DNA of 20,635 nucleotides from Pseudomonadaceae bacterium UBA836 (GTDB lineage: Bacteria > Pseudomonadota > Gammaproteobacteria > Pseudomonadales > Pseudomonadaceae), in assembly GCA_002296055.1 (NCBI GenBank), contig DBHE01000004.1, forward strand, positions 1 to 20,635. Direction: 5' to 3'. Of the stretch, positions 17,808 through 20,635 are shown piece by piece; position 1 is the stretch's first letter, and each line of letters starts with the position of its first letter. The notes beneath the pieces were generated by a model, which was given only the letters and a program-made list of their open reading frames with translations, was not told the DNA's origin and made no database searches. The position numbers and the translations under genes were made by a program.

Positions 17808-18251
17808 TTACCGGTTATTAAGCGCCGGTCCGCCGTACTTCTTGCGCAGTTCCTGCACGGTCCGCAATTGGGCCGCCGCCTCGGCGAGACGGGCAGAAGC
17901 CGAACCATAGTCGAATTCTGCACCTTTCTCGTTGAGAGCGCTTTCAGCGGCTTTCTTTGCTTCCAGAGCAGCTGCCTCATCGATGTCGCCAGCACGGATA
18001 GCCGTGTCGGCAAGCACCTTGACCACGCTCGGCTGAACTTCCAGGAAGCCGCCAGAAATGTAGAACACCTCTTCGCTGCCATCCTGTTTGATCACCCGAA
18101 CCGGGCCCGGCTTGAGGTCGGTCAGCAGCGGCGCGTGACCAGGCATGATGCCCAGATCACCCAGGTTGCCGTGTGCAATGACGCGTTCAACCAGACCTGA
18201 GAACAGCTCTTCTTCCGCGCTTACGATATCGCAGTGCACTGTCATAGCCAT
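17808..18251 (-). CDS. atpC: F1Fo ATP synthase subunit epsilon
   Basis: Predicted 147-aa epsilon subunit of the F1 rotor stalk, which inhibits wasteful ATP hydrolysis. The N-terminal beta-sandwich (about 1-85) has the family wording [49 protein letters not shown] and [21 protein letters not shown]. The helical C-terminal domain (about 90-140) is [21 protein letters not shown]. The ATG at 18251 is chosen because GAGG stands 7 nt upstream; a second in-frame ATG is two codons later, and the longer frame to 18290 would run into the atpD-atpC hairpin. It is the last gene of the atp operon here, followed by a terminator. Confidence 0.97.
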   Translation of the reverse strand: MAMTVHCDIVSAEEELFSGLVERVIAHGNLGDLGIMPGHAPLLTDLKPGPVRVIKQDGSEEVFYISGGFLEVQPSVVKVLADTAIRAGDIDEAAALEAKKAAESALNEKGAEFDYGSASARLAEAAAQLRTVQELRKKYGGPALNNR

Positions 18252-18268
18252 TGTATCGCCTCGGTTCA

Positions 18269-18288
18269 GCGCCCCCTTGCGGGGGCGC
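18269..18288 (-). other. Intercistronic GNRA-capped hairpin between atpD and atpC
   Basis: On the minus-strand RNA an 8-bp perfect stem GCGCCCCC / GGGGGCGC is closed by the loop GCAA, a GNRA tetraloop. It stands 5 nt after the atpD stop and 17 nt before the atpC start codon. No T-tract follows, so it is not a terminator. It may stabilise the atpD message or lower atpC translation to fit the 3:1 beta:epsilon stoichiometry (inference). Confidence 0.75.
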
Positions 18289-18293
18289 ACCCA

Positions 18294-19682
<1,389 letters not shown>

Positions 19683-19720
19683 CTAAATGGTTGAAACCGT
19701 TCCGGTTAAACCGGGTCGCC

Positions 19721-20584
19721 TCAAACCGCGGCGGCGCCGCCGACGATTTCCGAAATTTCCTGCGTGATCGCTGCCTGACGAGCCTTGTTGTAGATGAGCT
19801 GCAGATTGTTGATGAGCTCACCGGCGTTGTCAGTCGCGTTCTTCATCGCGATCATCCGGGCTGCCTGTTCACAGGCATTGTTTTCGACCACAGCCTGGTA
19901 GACCTGGGACTCGATGTACCGCACCAGCAGTCCATCAAGCAGTTCCCGGGCATCGGGCTCGTACAGATAGTCCCAGCTGCCTTTCTGTGCGCCTTCGTCT
20001 TCGGAGGGCACCAGCGGAATCATCTGTTCCACTTTGGGCTGCTGAACCATGGTATTGACGAAGCCGTTGGAGACCAGATACAGACGGTCGATGCGTCCTT
20101 CGTTGTAGCCGTCCAGCATTACCTTGACGCTGCCGATCAGGTCGTTCAACGCGGGCTTTTCGCCCAGGTTGCTGATCGCCGCGACAACGTTGCCGCCGTA
20201 GCTACGGAAGAAGGAAGCGCCCTTGCTGCCGATAACACAGAGTTCGGTTTCGACGTTACGGTCACGCCATTCTTTCATGCTGTTGACCAGAGCCTTGAAC
20301 AGGTTAGTGTTCAGGCCGCCGCACAGACCGCGATCCGTGCTCACCACGATGTAACCGACACGCTTGACTTCACGCTCTTGCATGAACGCGTGACGGTACT
20401 CGGGGTTGGCGTTGGCCAGATGACCGATCACCTGCTGGATACGCTCAGCGTACGGGCGGCTGGCCGTCATGCGCTGTTGTGCCTTGCGCATCTTGCTGAC
20501 CGCCACCTTTTCCATGGCGCTGGTGATCTTCTGCGTACTTTTAATACTCGCGATCTTGCCGCGAATCTCTTTTGCGCCTGCCAT
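19721..20584 (-). CDS. atpG: F1Fo ATP synthase subunit gamma
   Basis: Predicted 287-aa gamma subunit, the central rotating shaft of F1. The N-terminal coiled-coil helix [39 protein letters not shown] and the C-terminal helix [46 protein letters not shown] (the family signature) are both complete, and the middle Rossmann-like domain has [20 protein letters not shown] lies a few nt before the ATG. The 51 bases beyond it (20585-20635) should be the gap to atpA, which lies outside the window; a TGA on the minus strand at the very edge (20633-20635) cannot be confirmed as its stop. Confidence 0.98.
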   Translation of the reverse strand: MAGAKEIRGKIASIKSTQKITSAMEKVAVSKMRKAQQRMTASRPYAERIQQVIGHLANANPEYRHAFMQEREVKRVGYIVVSTDRGLCGGLNTNLFKALVNSMKEWRDRNVETELCVIGSKGASFFRSYGGNVVAAISNLGEKPALNDLIGSVKVMLDGYNEGRIDRLYLVSNGFVNTMVQQPKVEQMIPLVPSEDEGAQKGSWDYLYEPDARELLDGLLVRYIESQVYQAVVENNACEQAARMIAMKNATDNAGELINNLQLIYNKARQAAITQEISEIVGGAAAV

Positions 20585-20635
20585 GTCACACCTTTCCAGG
20601 TTTGCCCTTGGCCGGATCGCGCGAAGCGGGGCTCA

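Overview
The window is a high-GC gammaproteobacterial chromosome segment of pseudomonad type (Pseudomonas or Halopseudomonas sensu lato). The main reasons are the atpG-atpD-atpC-glmU order on the minus strand, the pseudomonad-type wording of AtpD ([22 protein letters not shown]), and the dense set of c-di-GMP and PilZ proteins. No phage genes, transposases, CRISPR arrays, tRNAs or rRNAs were seen. Almost all of it is coding, and no gap exceeds about 240 bases.

Layout. 1-239: non-coding, G+C-rich, hairpin-forming sequence that looks like a dispersed pseudomonad extragenic element. 240-3341: an exported alpha/beta-hydrolase and an acyl-CoA dehydrogenase on the minus strand, the latter divergent from a TetR-type regulator, with an inverted-repeat operator candidate between them. 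3458-8106: a 1217-aa MHYT-PAS3-HisKA-HATPase-REC-Hpt hybrid kinase followed 5 nt later by a REC-HD-GYP response regulator, very likely one signalling unit that lowers c-di-GMP. 8206-13555 (plus strand): exported DUF3299 protein, membrane-anchored alpha/beta-hydrolase, tRNA methyltransferase TrmO, a 7-TM GGDEF diguanylate cyclase, DUF3301 protein, COG0523 (CobW/YjiA-type) GTPase, and a small exported cysteine-containing orphan. 13559-16119 (minus strand): exported DUF192 protein, YcgR-like PilZ protein and a cyclopropane-fatty-acid-synthase-family methyltransferase. 16236-20584 (minus strand): glmU, atpC, atpD, atpG; the rest of the atp operon should continue past the right edge.

How it works together. 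A c-di-GMP circuit is spread over about 11 kb: a sensor kinase with a degradative HD-GYP partner, a membrane cyclase with intact GGEEF and I-site, and a PilZ effector. The right end is housekeeping: F1 ATP synthase subunits and UDP-GlcNAc synthesis.

The most notable non-coding features are a perfect 16-bp palindrome at 12196-12211 that matches the pseudomonad chromosome-partitioning site parS (ParB-binding), and two inverted arrays of 7-bp repeats that bracket the atpC terminator, one of them occupying the glmU promoter region. The parS match fits the location, because the atp operon of pseudomonads lies next to parAB and oriC. I saw no wholly new multi-gene system. The best leads are the parS-like site, the heptamer arrays and the His-rich MHYT kinase.
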